NCBI RefSeq assembly: GCF_019059575.1
Contig: NW_024881505.1
Span: 1,631,501-1,695,500, forward strand
DNA length: 64,000 nucleotides
Reading direction: 5' to 3'
From: Amphibalanus amphitrite
Lineage: Eukaryota; Arthropoda; Thecostraca; Balanomorpha; Balanidae
Notes under the pieces: generated by a model
Databases searched by the model: none
What the model was told of the DNA's origin: nothing
Seen by the model: the letters and a program-made list of their open reading frames with translations, nothing else
Part shown: positions 10,957-19,847 of the stretch, piece by piece
How positions within the stretch are numbered: position 1 is the stretch's first letter
Layout: the number at the start of each line of letters is the position of its first letter
Made by a program: the position numbers and the translations under genes

Positions 10957-11424
10957 GCTGGCTGGGGCAGACCACCCGGTCTATGATGCATGCTGTAGCG
11001 TGGAGTGTTGCATAGTGGGTGTTGTCGAGTGTGGTGTGTGTGAGTGAGAGCATCGTTTCTCCGTCTTGTGCCTGTGTTATGCCTCGCAGCTCACACAAAC
11101 ACAGATAAGGCATTCGCCAGCGGTCTAATTTCAGCTCTTATCAGCCGGTCGGCCGACTCAGGGCAATGTTGCTTACTTATTAGAGGCCTCCTCCGGAACG
11201 GTATGCCACTCAGTGCCGTACGTCTGCCCCTTCGTCGTTTATCCGACCTTGCTGATGCCAGTTTTAATCTGGTGGTACCGGCTCCCGGTCTCCGGCTCCA
11301 TATATTGTGTGGTGTGCAGCAGCGACGGTACCAGCCCGATAACAGAACAGTCAGCCGCGCGGCTGTCCAGTTTTCACCAGTCTGAGTGACGCTGGGATAG
11401 AAATGCTGCCCAATATTTCTCACA
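10957..11424 (-). repeat. Candidate gypsy LTR, start defined by polypurine tract
   Basis: On the minus strand a purine tract at 11425-11438 is followed at once by TGTGAGAAATATT, the arrangement expected where a 3' LTR begins. The frame upstream ends in an Arg/Lys-rich, GRDV-type tail typical of the last codons before such a tract. The far end was not determined. It contains the repeat shared with 8223-8285. Confidence 0.35.
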
Positions 11425-11438
11425 TCCCTCCCTTTTCT
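11425..11438 (-). other. Candidate polypurine tract
   Basis: The minus strand reads AGAAAAGGGAGGGA immediately before TGTGAG. Composition and position fit a retrotransposon plus-strand primer. No other part of the element is certain. Confidence 0.4.
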
Positions 11439-11439
11439 A

Positions 11440-12799
11440 TAAAGATTCTCGGATTTCCTCCTTTGGGGTTTAACCCTATTAGCGTCAGGGAAGTTGCTTT
11501 CATCCACCCCTCACGGTTTTTCGGAGTATCTGCGAAACGACTGGAGCTAGAATGCTGGAGCTAGGCCGCTCTCTCCACCTGGACCGCATTGAGCCTGGCG
11601 AGTTCGGTCTTTATTCGCAGGTCATTGATACGCGATGCCGTTGACCCAGATGCTGTCGAACACTCGGCCTCGCTGCAGGTGTCGGCCCTTATACTCGGAG
11701 CTCGCCTGCTCGACTGTGCGCTCATCACTGGAGTTCGCAACGTACGAATGTTCACTCATCCGAACACTAGTTCACTAGTGTCCGGCCTGGAGGACCAATT
11801 TGTTCCTGACACAACCGCGCTATGCCGGTGACAATGTTCGTGAAAGAGTTTTTAGAGAATAACTTATTGTAAAGGGCCGAAATCAAACCACTTTCCGATA
11901 AATGTAGAAGTAGATTGAAAGGCAACACCAATATCAAGCCAATACCGGTGCGTCGGGGCAGCGGCACACCGTCGTCGTGGGTGCACCGCAGACGCACCTC
12001 TTCGCAGTAGGTACGGCCACGAGCACAGGGACTGAGCCGCTACAACGTGCGCCGCTTTCGGGTCCCTTCGATGTACTACTAACACACGCACAGCCGCCGG
12101 CTTTTAACGGACGGGAGAAAGCGAAAGCACAGCATACACATTATGTAACGATAGAAAATGCATTAGGTGTGCCTCTAGCGCGGAGTAAAAGCGCCGAGAC
12201 AACACATAAAACAAGTAGAAAGCAAACAGTTATCGAGAGCGTGGTCACCCCCCCCCCCTTCGGCCGGTCGCACCGCTGGCAGTTTTCGGTGGTAGCAATA
12301 ACATATCCTCCGGTGGTCTTATCCAAACGAAGGATGTTCGTGAGCCCGCGACAATCCCTTCGTGACGGGAACCTACCTCGAGCCAGGTGAGTCAGCAGCG
12401 GATGAGCAGTCGGGTGCACAGCGCAGCACGGCACTTACGCAGGCAGACACTGAACCCCGATTACTCTCATTTTCACGCCGTGCTTATGTATTGTGTCCTA
12501 CATACTTCCACAGGCATCTACAATAAGAGTCTGAACAACGCCATAATACACGCTTTACATATTGCTCATGTTCGTGGGTTTGTTGTTTCTCCGGAGGACC
12601 AACACTAGAGGTTAACTGAGGTGCATTTGCGCGACGTGAAAACGATGGTTTTGGAGACGGACAAGAAGAGAAGAATCGCTGCAGGGTGAGCTGCGGCCGC
12701 TGACGGTGCGGTCCGCTCTCGGCGCCCGCCTCGCAGGAGCGTTCGTGCAACGCTGCCTGGGCCTGGATTAAAAACACTGGAATTCGTTGATTCTGGAGA
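11440..12799. other. Stretch without recognisable gene
   Basis: Nothing identifiable. There is a perfect short inverted repeat (ACACTAGT/ACTAGTGT) around 11762-11781 and a C-run at 12247-12260. A long minus-strand frame from 13482 to 12484 runs through an LTR into this area and is not a gene as a unit. Confidence 0.4.
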
Positions 12800-13084
12800 A
12801 AAGATACATAACTTTGGGGAAGATGACAATGTAGGGTGGCCTCGTAATTGTCACACTCAACCATATGAGGGCTGACAATGAAGTTGGTGGCTAGTGACGA
12901 CGAGGCCTGGATATCCCCTAATTGTCCAGGAATGGGCTGGGAATTTGGGGAAGCGGATTCCAAATGGGAGTCGGAAAAGTCATTGATATTTTGCACGGAG
13001 TAAGGAGATGACAAGGAAACTGGCTGGTCATAGGTACCTAAGATGCTGAATTCAATGCCAGATTTCGTGATAACTTGGTCAGAT
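12800..13084 (-). pseudogene. Envelope-glycoprotein-like fragment, downstream part
   Basis: Minus-strand coding-looking segment directly flanking the LTR element at 13085. It contains a short G-D-I-Q motif and spaced cysteines, resembling the ectodomain of phlebovirus-type class II fusion glycoproteins that invertebrate retroelements and endogenous viruses carry. It is the continuation of the segment at 16636-17260, from which it was separated by insertion of the element at 13085-16635; the AGAT duplication marks the break. Similarity fades near 12830. No transmembrane anchor was identified. This is a relic with no functional product, and the family assignment is by pattern only. Confidence 0.4.
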
Positions 13085-13746
13085 TGTGACAAGGCTGGTT
13101 CCTCTCCCTTCTGATGTTGTTGATGTAGCGGCTCGCCCACCTCCCCGAACAGAGTCAGAGTGATGTCGACCCGTTGATGTATTGGCGGTTCGGGTTGGCG
13201 GCGGCAATCAGACGAGAGCGAACAGCGGCTAACCTTCTCCCGGAGTACAGGTGCGCGCCTCGGAGCCCCGCCGCAGACTGCCCCTCTCGGTACGGAACAA
13301 AGGGTCGTACGCACCCGGGCCGAGCCACTCGTTACCAGTTCAAACCAGTACAGAGTGCCCTCTACCCGGTTACGCCCACTCCAGTTCTTTTCCATCAGGC
13401 AGTCTCGGGTCCGATAGCCACCAGAGCTCTCTAGTCCGCGCAGGGACTGGCACTGCTTAATAGTAAAATAACATTTCGACACCTCCGGCGGCCGCAGGCG
13501 CGTGAACTGTATATTTGTCTAGCGACACACCCGAGCGGCAGCGCGCCGGCGGACGGTGGCCGGCGGCCGACGGTGACCGCTGCATTCTACTAACAGATGA
13601 CTCACACTCGACTGAGCCCAGCACCGTGCAGGCCTGGACTGGCGCGTGGGGAGGAGAGCGAGTGCGTTTCAGTTTGCTGATAAAAAATGAAAATGCTATT
13701 CTACAAAATTGCATAAAAAAAATAGAATCCGTGTCTGGCTGTTACA
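13085..13746 (-). repeat. 3' LTR (in element sense) of the 13-16.6 kb element
   Basis: 662 bp, nearly identical to 15976-16635. On the minus strand it is preceded by a GGGAGGTAT purine stretch at about 13747-13757, a plausible polypurine tract. Confidence 0.92.
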
Positions 13747-13749
13747 ATA

Positions 13750-14769
13750 CCTCCCATGCGTGCTGCTGATGGGACTTTGCGTTCTCTGAGTCTGCCCTAC
13801 GTTTGCGACACGCTCGCTGGACGTGTCCAGCTATGCCGCAATAGAAGTATATGGGCCTGTTGTCTTTCGTCCACCGATACTCCTGTCGTGAAGGTCGGTT
13901 GTTAGAGGGACCACGGTTACCTTGACTTTGACCTTTGGGTGACTGGAAGTGGGGTTGTCCGCTGTGATACCGCTGTGAAACCTGTGGATGAACCTGAAAA
14001 CGCTGATCTTGAAACTGAGGCTGTTGCTGTGGGACTGGTGGCTGGTTCTGGGCGACTAGAACCTAACAAATATTGTTTAGAGTTTCAGTCACCTGGTTCA
14101 GTTGTTGTTGAATGTGGTCGTCCTTTGCCTTTTCTTTAATCAGTGCATCGCAGTCCATTGGTTCAGAGCCCTGAGTGTTGTCCTTGAACAGCGAAACGTG
14201 CTCTCTTACCTGTTGCTCGTGATGAGCGTGTTTGTAGGCCTCTGCCAGAGTCCTGGGCATTTTTCTGGCAACATTTTCTTGGAGTCGGCGGTCGCGCAGT
14301 CCATTTATGAAAGCGTTGGTAAGGGTCTCGGTTACCTCTATCTCGTTTATGCGATCAGCTAGGCCTGTTTCCCTAACGTTCTGATCCTCTCGGCAAAGTA
14401 AGCGACAGATTCGTTTGTTTGTTGCAGGGCCGTCCTAATCTTTTGCTTTGATCTTATCACCGGGTTGAGGTGTACATACCTGTCTAGGATGACCTCTCTG
14501 AGCTGGGGCCATGTGGTAATCTGCGAGCTGTTTTCCATATAAAAGTCAAGGGCCATACCTTTCAGGGTCTGTGAGGCAACTAGGAGCGTTTGGGCGTCGT
14601 CATGATCCAAGCGGACACAAACATAGTCCATCATCTGCAACCATTTTGTTAGGGCATCGGCACTCGATCCGTCGAACGTTTTCTTTAAATCTATCATTTG
14701 TGCAATCTGTTGTCCTTTTTCCAAGTCACGTACTGATTTCGCTATTTCTGCTAGAATATGAGGATCCAT
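13750..14769 (-). pseudogene. Retrotransposon gag, frameshifted, zinc knuckle damaged
   Basis: Gag-like protein starting MDPHILAEIA at 14769. The first about 137 residues form a helical capsid-like domain with WLQMMDYV, TWPQLREVILDRY and ESVAYFAERIRTLG. The pattern of W, aromatic and ERIR residues fits the retrotransposon gag family. The frame then ends at a TAG at 14359-14361; a clear continuation lies in the -1 frame (about 14374-14063) before a Gln-rich stretch. Near 13835-13870 a nucleic-acid-binding knuckle of C-x2-C-x4-H-x4-C type is visible, but the first cysteine is tyrosine (codon at 13847-13849). Two independent lesions imply decay. No pol follows. Confidence 0.8.
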
Positions 14770-15021
14770 GTTGATGTTATTTCCAATTTGATTTGACTAG
14801 AATGATCTGATTGAAAATTTGACAATGGGGCTTTTAGGGTTTCTGGTGTGAGGTACTCACTTGTCCTTTGCTGGCGCAGCGAAGTCTGTCTCACCAGTCG
14901 CCCTCCTCCGGTTGGTCTGGTATCGGTTGCGGCAGTGCTAGCGGCAGGAGGCCTGCCGCCGGGATGATCTGTCGGCGGACCGATGGGTCGGCCCGCTGAC
15001 GCCAGTGTCGTCGGTATATGC

Positions 15022-15180
15022 GCCCGGCTCCTCTTGAGCCTCTTGTGCTAGGCGCGCTGATGGGGTTGTCGGCTCACGCGCTCGGCTCCTCTTGAGCCTC
15101 TTGTGCTAGGCGCGTCGATGGGGTTGTCGGCTCACGCGCTCGGCTCCTCTTGAGCCTCTTGTGCTAGGCGCGTTGATGGA
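15022..15180 (-). repeat. Leader tandem repeat, three units of 58 bp
   Basis: GGCTCCTCTTGAGCC occurs at 15026, 15084 and 15142. Each copy can form a GGCTC/GAGCC hairpin. It lies between the Cys/His-rich frame and gag. The relative at 20650-20810 has three units of 52 bp. Confidence 0.9.
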
Positions 15181-15411
15181 GTCTTTTTCACCAGTCGTCC
15201 TCCTCCGGCTGGTCGGGCGTCGGCGGTGGCAGGACGAGTGGCGGTGGCTGGGTGCACAGCCGGTGCCAGGGCGCCCGGGGCGTTGGCTGGGCCGGCCGGC
15301 GTTGCGGCTCAACTATGGCCACTGGTATTTGCGTTGGCTGGGTGCTGGTGGCCGCGTCCTGACCTCGGGAGCTGTCGCTCTTGCGAGTACTTGGGCTGTC
15401 TCGGCGGTTCC

Positions 15412-15936
15412 CTACTCTGGCTGAGATGCGGTCGCGTTTGGGCAGCTGGCCTTTGACTGCACCTGTCTTTGGGTGTGATGCCGCCGTTCCTGAATAAAAA
15501 TTTGGTGGGCGGTGGGTCTAGAGGCTGTGAGTTCAGATTGCGTACAGCACCTGGCTAGAGAGTATCTACAGGAACAGCGGTGAAAGCCGGGCGCGGAGGT
15601 GGTGACGAGATCGCAGCCGCAGCTGTGGCAGATGCCGCAGAGCTGGCACCGATGGTCGTCGGGATGGAAATGACACCTGCAGCTGGTGGCGCACTCCAGG
15701 CGTCGGGCCACGTATTTTCGGTGGTATGTACACACCCGTTGTACGGCGGTCTCGATGGGCACTAAAAGATGGAAGGCTGGGACGAGAGCGTCCCAGCAAG
15801 TGCACTGACCGTTTGGGTTGACGTAGTCCTGATGGTAGTTAGCCCCGAAGGTCGGTCGTTGGTTCCGATCCTGGGGTTGATGAGGCAGAATTGGTATGGT
15901 GATGCTGAGTCTTGGGCTCCGAGGTGGCGAGGACAT
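15412..15936 (-). CDS. Cys/His-rich leader protein of the gypsy-type element, unknown function
   Basis: A 174-codon minus-strand frame starting about 20 bases inside the primer-binding site and ending well before gag. Not recognised. The N-terminal third is Pro/Ser/Gln-rich with PILPHQPQ. The rest has about 20 Cys and 10 His, including CTCWDAL, RRLECATS and a dense HRCQLCGICHSC block followed by CDLVTTSAPGFHRCSCRY, which suggests metal binding. A homologous frame at 21069-21541 in the related element is about 70% identical over about 150 residues and keeps most of the Cys and His, without stops. The start is uncertain, because the first Met may not be used. An extra frame upstream of gag is unusual for Ty3/gypsy. 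It could be regulatory or nucleic-acid binding, or merely an open stretch in GC-rich leader DNA. Selection is untested. Confidence 0.5.
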   Translation of the reverse strand: MSSPPRSPRLSITIPILPHQPQDRNQRPTFGANYHQDYVNPNGQCTCWDALVPAFHLLVPIETAVQRVCTYHRKYVARRLECATSCRCHFHPDDHRCQLCGICHSCGCDLVTTSAPGFHRCSCRYSLARCCTQSELTASRPTAHQIFIQERRHHTQRQVQSKASCPNATASQPE

Positions 15937-15956
15937 CAGATGACGATGGAGTCCTG

Positions 15957-15974
15957 ATCCGGGTCACGGCACCA
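15957..15974 (-). other. Primer-binding site, tRNA-His type
   Basis: The plus strand reads ATCCGGGTCACGGCACCA, one base from the LTR. As I recall animal tRNA-His, its 3' end including CCA differs at one position. The site fixes the element's minus-strand orientation. Confidence 0.7.
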
Positions 15975-15975
15975 A

Positions 15976-16635
15976 TGTGACAAGGCTGGTTCCTCTCCCT
16001 TCTGATGTTGTTGATGTAGCGGCTCGCCCACCTCCCCGAACAGAGTCAGAGTGATGTCGGCCCGTTGATGTATTGGCGGTTCGGGTTGGCGGCGGCAATC
16101 AGACGAGAGCGAACAGCGGCTAACCTTCTTCGGGAGTACAAGTGCGCGCCTCGGAGCCCCGCCGCAGACTGCCCCTCTCGGTACGGAACAGAGGGTCGTA
16201 CGCACCCGGGCCGAGCCACTCGTTACCAGCTCAAACCAGTACAGAGTGCGCTCTGCCCGGTTACGCCCACTCCAGTTCTTTTCCATCAGGCAGTCTCGGG
16301 TCCGATAGCCACCAGAGCTCTCTAGTCCGCGCAGGGACTGGCACTGCTTAATAGTAAAATAACATTTCGACACCTCTGGCGGCCGCAGGCGCATGAACTG
16401 TATATTTGTCTAGCGACACACCCGAGCGGCAGCGCGCCGGCGGACGGTGGCCGGCGGCGCGGTGACCGCTGCATTCTACTAACAGATGACTCACACTCGA
16501 CTGAGCCCAGCACCGTGCAGGCCTGGACTGGCGCGTGGGGAGGAGAACGAGTGCGTTTCAGTTTGCTGATAAAAAATGAAAATGCTATTCTACAAAATTG
16601 CAAAAAAAAAATAGAATCCGTGTCTGGCTGTTACA
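15976..16635 (-). repeat. 5' LTR (in element sense) of the 13-16.6 kb element
   Basis: 660 bp, TGTGACAAGG to TGTTACA on the plus strand, adjacent to the primer-binding site and followed by the AGAT target duplication. Confidence 0.92.
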
Positions 16636-17260
16636 AGATGTAAAAGTGTTGACTAAGTTGTTGTTGATAGCTTCTGAAATAGTAATCGTGGGTCGGCAAG
16701 TATGGCCGGTAATCTTATCCACACGATATGTGGGATTGTATTGTGGAACGAGGTACCAACGGAAATGTAAACAGGGATCATAATGAATGACAGAGCAAAA
16801 GCGAGTCTTGGCAGGGATTGAAATACACGAGGTAACTCCAGGCCAAGACAGAGCTTCCTTGGTTATTTCTTGAAAGTGATGTCGCCTATAGGGACGCAAT
16901 GGGCTTCCCAACTACAATATTCGTAGTGAGGACAAATCAGTTTAGACGAAATATGGACTGAAACTGGAAAGGCATTATATTGATGAATTGTAGTCGATTG
17001 ACAAGAGACGTCTTCAAATTTAATGCCGACATAGTACATATTTGAGCCACTATCATCAGAGAAGAAAAGACAAGTCGTGGAACCGATGTTAGACAAGGTG
17101 ACCTCGGCTTGGCCAGACAGAGCACAAGATTGTTTACCGTTAGCAGGGGTTTGACACGCTGAGACACGAGAAGAAATTACTTTGACGATCATGTATGGGT
17201 GAAGCAAGCAAGGGAGGAAGAAAACAAGCTAAGAGGACGAGGCTGTACTTTAACTGAGAC
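16636..17260 (-). pseudogene. Envelope-glycoprotein-like fragment, upstream part with signal-peptide-like start
   Basis: Minus-strand relic. Around 17200-17260 there is a hydrophobic stretch (LKYSLVLLACFLPPLLA) resembling a signal peptide. It is followed, with frame changes, by Cys-rich segments at 16863-17207 and 16636-16911 (short motifs CQSTTI, CPHYEYC and WPGVTSC). Cysteine spacing and context suggest the start of a class II, phlebovirus-type fusion glycoprotein as found in some invertebrate retroelements. The segment is cut by the LTR element at 16635 and resumes at 13084. At least one frameshift lies between the segments. No matching gag or pol was found next to it. Family assignment is an inference from pattern. 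Confidence 0.4.
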
Positions 17261-17533
17261 GTAGTAGGGGCCAGGGGGGCTCGGCGTTCGAAGTGGTGGC
17301 ATCTCAACTGGATTATTAGCGAAAGCAGTAATGACCGAAAATGTCCGCCGTATGTGAGAACGAGTCGAGGTGCCTCAAATGGCACCAGTGCGCATGGCGA
17401 GGCGGAAGCAGGTGCGGAAAGCACGGTAAATTGTAAATAGCAGCCAGATGAATGCTCGAAGCATCGAGAAAATGGCGCTAAATGCAGACCGTACATAAAT
17501 CAGAAGGAGGCCTGTAGTCAAAATGAAGGAACC

Positions 17534-17830
17534 TTATACTAGATATTGGAAACTTGAAGGCAGACACGACAAGTTTGACAACATTTCGGCACAGAAGGTG
17601 CACGAAATACGAGAGCAATGAGTTGAACTAGGAATGTCAACTGAGCCAGATAAAACATGACCATCGGTTGTCACAAAAGTAAAAGATAGTGATCCTTCAT
17701 TATAGCGGAAAGTAGTGGGCAAAACAAACTGTCGATTTTCATCTGTTACGGTATGGACGATTTCTAAGCCGTCCTTCCTGGCCACAGAAGTTCCTGGGTC
17801 ACACGAAACACCATATTCAAGACGTTGCAT
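17534..17830 (-). pseudogene. Minus-strand coding-looking fragment upstream of the envelope-like relic
   Basis: A 98-codon frame (VSCDPGTSV near the N-terminus, FRYNEGSLSFTFVTTDGHVLSG in the middle, five cysteines) on the same strand as, and about 270 bases before, the signal-peptide-like stretch. Composition is protein-like, with alternating beta-type residues, but no family is recognised. It may be part of the same broken glycoprotein region, possibly a second glycoprotein domain or a tandem copy. Confidence 0.3.
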
Positions 17831-17940
17831 GTCATTTCATTTCATCGCTTGTCTTTGCATTGCAATTTATTGCAACATGAATTGTTAATTATAGTTATTA
17901 CTAAAGGGATATGTACAAAAGGGAAGCGCTTCCATATATA

Positions 17941-19160
17941 CAGGTATTATTGCTTCCAAATTAAGCTTGATCCTCACCTCGCTCCAGTACTGTAGTGAAT
18001 ACCCTACCGAAGACCGAGTTTTACCGAGATACCTACCCGGCTCGGCGAGCCGTGCGATAGACCAGAGGTTTGACATCCGGGGCCTTGTGTCATCCGGGAG
18101 TTTCAAACGCGCGGGTAGGGATGCGGACGTGACCTGTGGTCGGTCAGCGTTCGGCGATTTTGGCCTCGGGCGCCTCTGACGTCAGAGGCATGACCCGGCG
18201 CTCGGGCGCAGCGCCGGGCGAGAGACGGGCCGCAACCGTGGTGCAGCTGGACGCGCGATCGGAACGGAATTCAGCCAGGACCCGCATCGTAGGTCAAAGG
18301 TCAAGGGCACATATGGCCGGCGGGCGAGTCCAGCGGCCGAGAAAGAAGTCGCTGTGAAGCGAGGGCATCAGTGATCCGACCCCGGCCCGGGCTTGACCGG
18401 TGTCTGAGAATGTTTTTTGCTCTACTGCGGGGTGATTTGACTGCGTTAGTTTTAATATTGCGTGTAATAATCATAAGCACAGTATGATTTAAAACAATAA
18501 TGTCAGTATAATCTGAACATATATTATAAATATTTATCAGATAATTATTAACCCGCGCCAAGCAGGTGCTTGCGCCAACCACCTCCCCTCCCCTCCCCCC
18601 ACTAACTCGGCTCCTGGGCCACGTATGCGACACGTGGTAAGCGGCATTCGAGCTCGAAAATTTAAAAAAACTATTGTTTGCTTGCTTCGTGCAATCGGAA
18701 AAAAAATAATGTATGAGAAGGCACTCTCCTCGGCCAGCGACGTCTAGGACGTAAATTGATTCCCTGCTTCTGAGAATGTGAAAAGGTTTAGCGTAAGTCC
18801 GTGTAGCACTCAAGTTGCCAAGCGCGCCAAATATTTTCTCACCCGTAACACGCCCATCCAGCGCTCCCCACCCGATCATCGGCCTGACCACTGCAGCACG
18901 GTGGCGCACTCATCATCCCTGATTGGATAGAATATGACCCAGCTATGCATCACGCTCACGTGCCCGCCATTATCACAGGTCACACCCGTGTCCCTGCCCC
19001 AGGCGCGGACTGACAGTCACAAGGTCCACGCACTGCTTCAGTCTTACACGCACCTCACCGGGACAGCTACCCTGGCGATACGGGAGGGGTTCGGGAGGGT
19101 ATTCAATGCAGTACTAGAGCCAGGCGCGAATCAAGCTTAATTTGGAAGCAATAGTACCTA
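17941..19160. mobile_element. DNA transposon-like element with about 75-bp imperfect terminal inverted repeats
   Basis: The left arm (17941-18015) and the reverse complement of the right arm (19088-19160) share TATTGCTTCCAAATTAAGC, TTGAT, CCAGTACTG-like and GAATACCCT(A/C)CCGAA blocks. Between them there is no transposase frame, but there is a relic of a TTAACCC-type element at 18548. The long minus-strand frame 18301-18909 has no protein-like features. Exact ends and target duplication were not resolved. Confidence 0.55.
18548..18690 (+). repeat. Relic of the TTAACCC element family, long end only
   Basis: TTAACCCGCGCC followed by GGTGCTTGCGCC, then CTAACTCGGCTCCTGGGCCACGT and a GGCATTCGAG block. 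The same order is found at 26570-26700 and, inverted, at 55060-55177. The G-run and the opposite end are lost. Confidence 0.6.
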
Positions 19161-19422
19161 TAAGAATCTTTGTCCTTGGCTATTCTTGAGCTCTATCTGA
19201 TACTTTCTCTCTTTTCTTTTACGGTACCGGAGCTCTATAATATATTCTTTCTCAATTCTCACTTTCCTCAGCACAAGGACGAGAGCTCTTCTCTATATAA
19301 CTGGCAGTTACGTTACTGACCATATTTTGGAGGTGCCCGTAAGTTGGATCTTGGCCTTAAGTTATAATGCGGTGGAGCTTGTTCCATCGCTGGTCCTTGG
19401 GCATTGTAAATTTCCTCCATTT

Positions 19423-19787
19423 CTACCAATTCAAGCCGTCGCTGCTGCGGCATTCTGTCTCGGACCTCTCTCGGTTCCTGCGGTCTCTCGGGTTGAGGGT
19501 CTGCATGGGTCCCTGGGTCGGCCAGCAGCGTAATGGGAGGGTTCTCGCCAGTATTGCTGCTTTTGTTAGCGTCGCCGAGGAACGGTTAGCAGTTTCACCA
19601 CTGTGAGCCACAGGAGGTTTCGGATCACCGAACGGCTGATCCCCGGTGAACTTCTTCAATCGGTTGACGTGTACAAGTTGTACGTCACCGGAATTTTCCA
19701 GATGCTAGATGCGTGCATTGACGGGACTAGTCAAATGTAGCACTCTGTATGGACCTTTGTTCAGTTTTTGGAGTTTGCAGGCGAGTC
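19423..19787 (-). pseudogene. Gypsy integrase C-terminal tail
   Basis: The minus-strand frame reads KLQKLNKGPYRVLHLTSPVNARI, then an in-frame TAG at 19702-19704, then HLENSGDVQLVHVNRLKKF. This fits the end of gypsy integrase (WKGPYRV...VN....., ..VHVNRLKP pattern), followed by a low-complexity tail ending at 19423. It lies directly against the tRNA-derived primer-binding segment at 19788, so gag and most of pol have been deleted from the element between primer-binding site and integrase tail. Confidence 0.75.
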
Positions 19788-19845
19788 CTGGTTTGAGACA
19801 CCAGTCTCTTCGGAGGCATGGGTTCGAATTCCACCGCTGCCACCA
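19788..19845 (+). other. tRNA-Leu-derived extended primer-binding segment including CCA
   Basis: 58 bases correspond to tRNA-Leu from the anticodon stem to the CCA end. The anticodon stem is CTGGT/ACCAG, the loop is TTGAGAC, the long variable arm is TCTCTTCGGAGG, the T-loop is TTCGAAT and the acceptor strand is CGCTGCCA, followed by CCA at 19843-19845. Two bases (AA) separate it from the LTR at 19848. A normal primer-binding site would be about 18 nt. The encoded CCA shows derivation from mature tRNA. The anticodon reads GAG where animals normally have AAG (inosine at 34), and position 37 is A instead of G. It is not a tRNA gene, because the 5' third is missing. Confidence 0.85.
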
Positions 19846-19847
19846 AA

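Larger units (their letters stand above)
13085..16635 (-). mobile_element. Gypsy-type LTR element with paired LTRs and AGAT target duplication, lacking pol
   Basis: 3551 bp. LTRs at 13085-13746 and 15976-16635 both start TGTGACAAGG and end TGTTACA on the plus strand. They differ at only about a dozen positions plus a small indel (roughly 2%). The 4-bp AGAT occurs directly before the first LTR (13081-13084) and directly after the second (16636-16639). Internal order on the minus strand: primer-binding site next to the 15976 LTR, a Cys/His-rich reading frame, a 58-bp tandem repeat, a frameshifted gag with a zinc-knuckle relic, then the other LTR. No protease, RT or integrase is present, so it must have depended on a helper. 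It is inserted in the envelope-like gene. A related copy is at 20434-23040. Confidence 0.92.

Noticed and set aside
12484-13482. 332-codon minus-strand frame
   Set aside because: It starts inside an LTR and runs into the flanking glycoprotein-like relic by chance; only the 12800-13084 part was kept.
14359-14380. Possible programmed -1 frameshift in gag at a GGGAAAC heptamer (14367-14373, minus strand)
   Set aside because: The heptamer is out of phase with the zero frame (read GGG AAA C, not G GGA AAC) and the shift is inside the capsid domain, so a simple indel is likelier.
18301-18909. 202-codon minus-strand frame
   Set aside because: Covers a transposon interior with a TTAACCC relic; no domain or composition expected of a protein.
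19788-19845. Genuine tRNA-Leu gene
   Set aside because: Lacks the 5' third, encodes CCA and abuts an LTR by two bases; it is a primer-derived segment.
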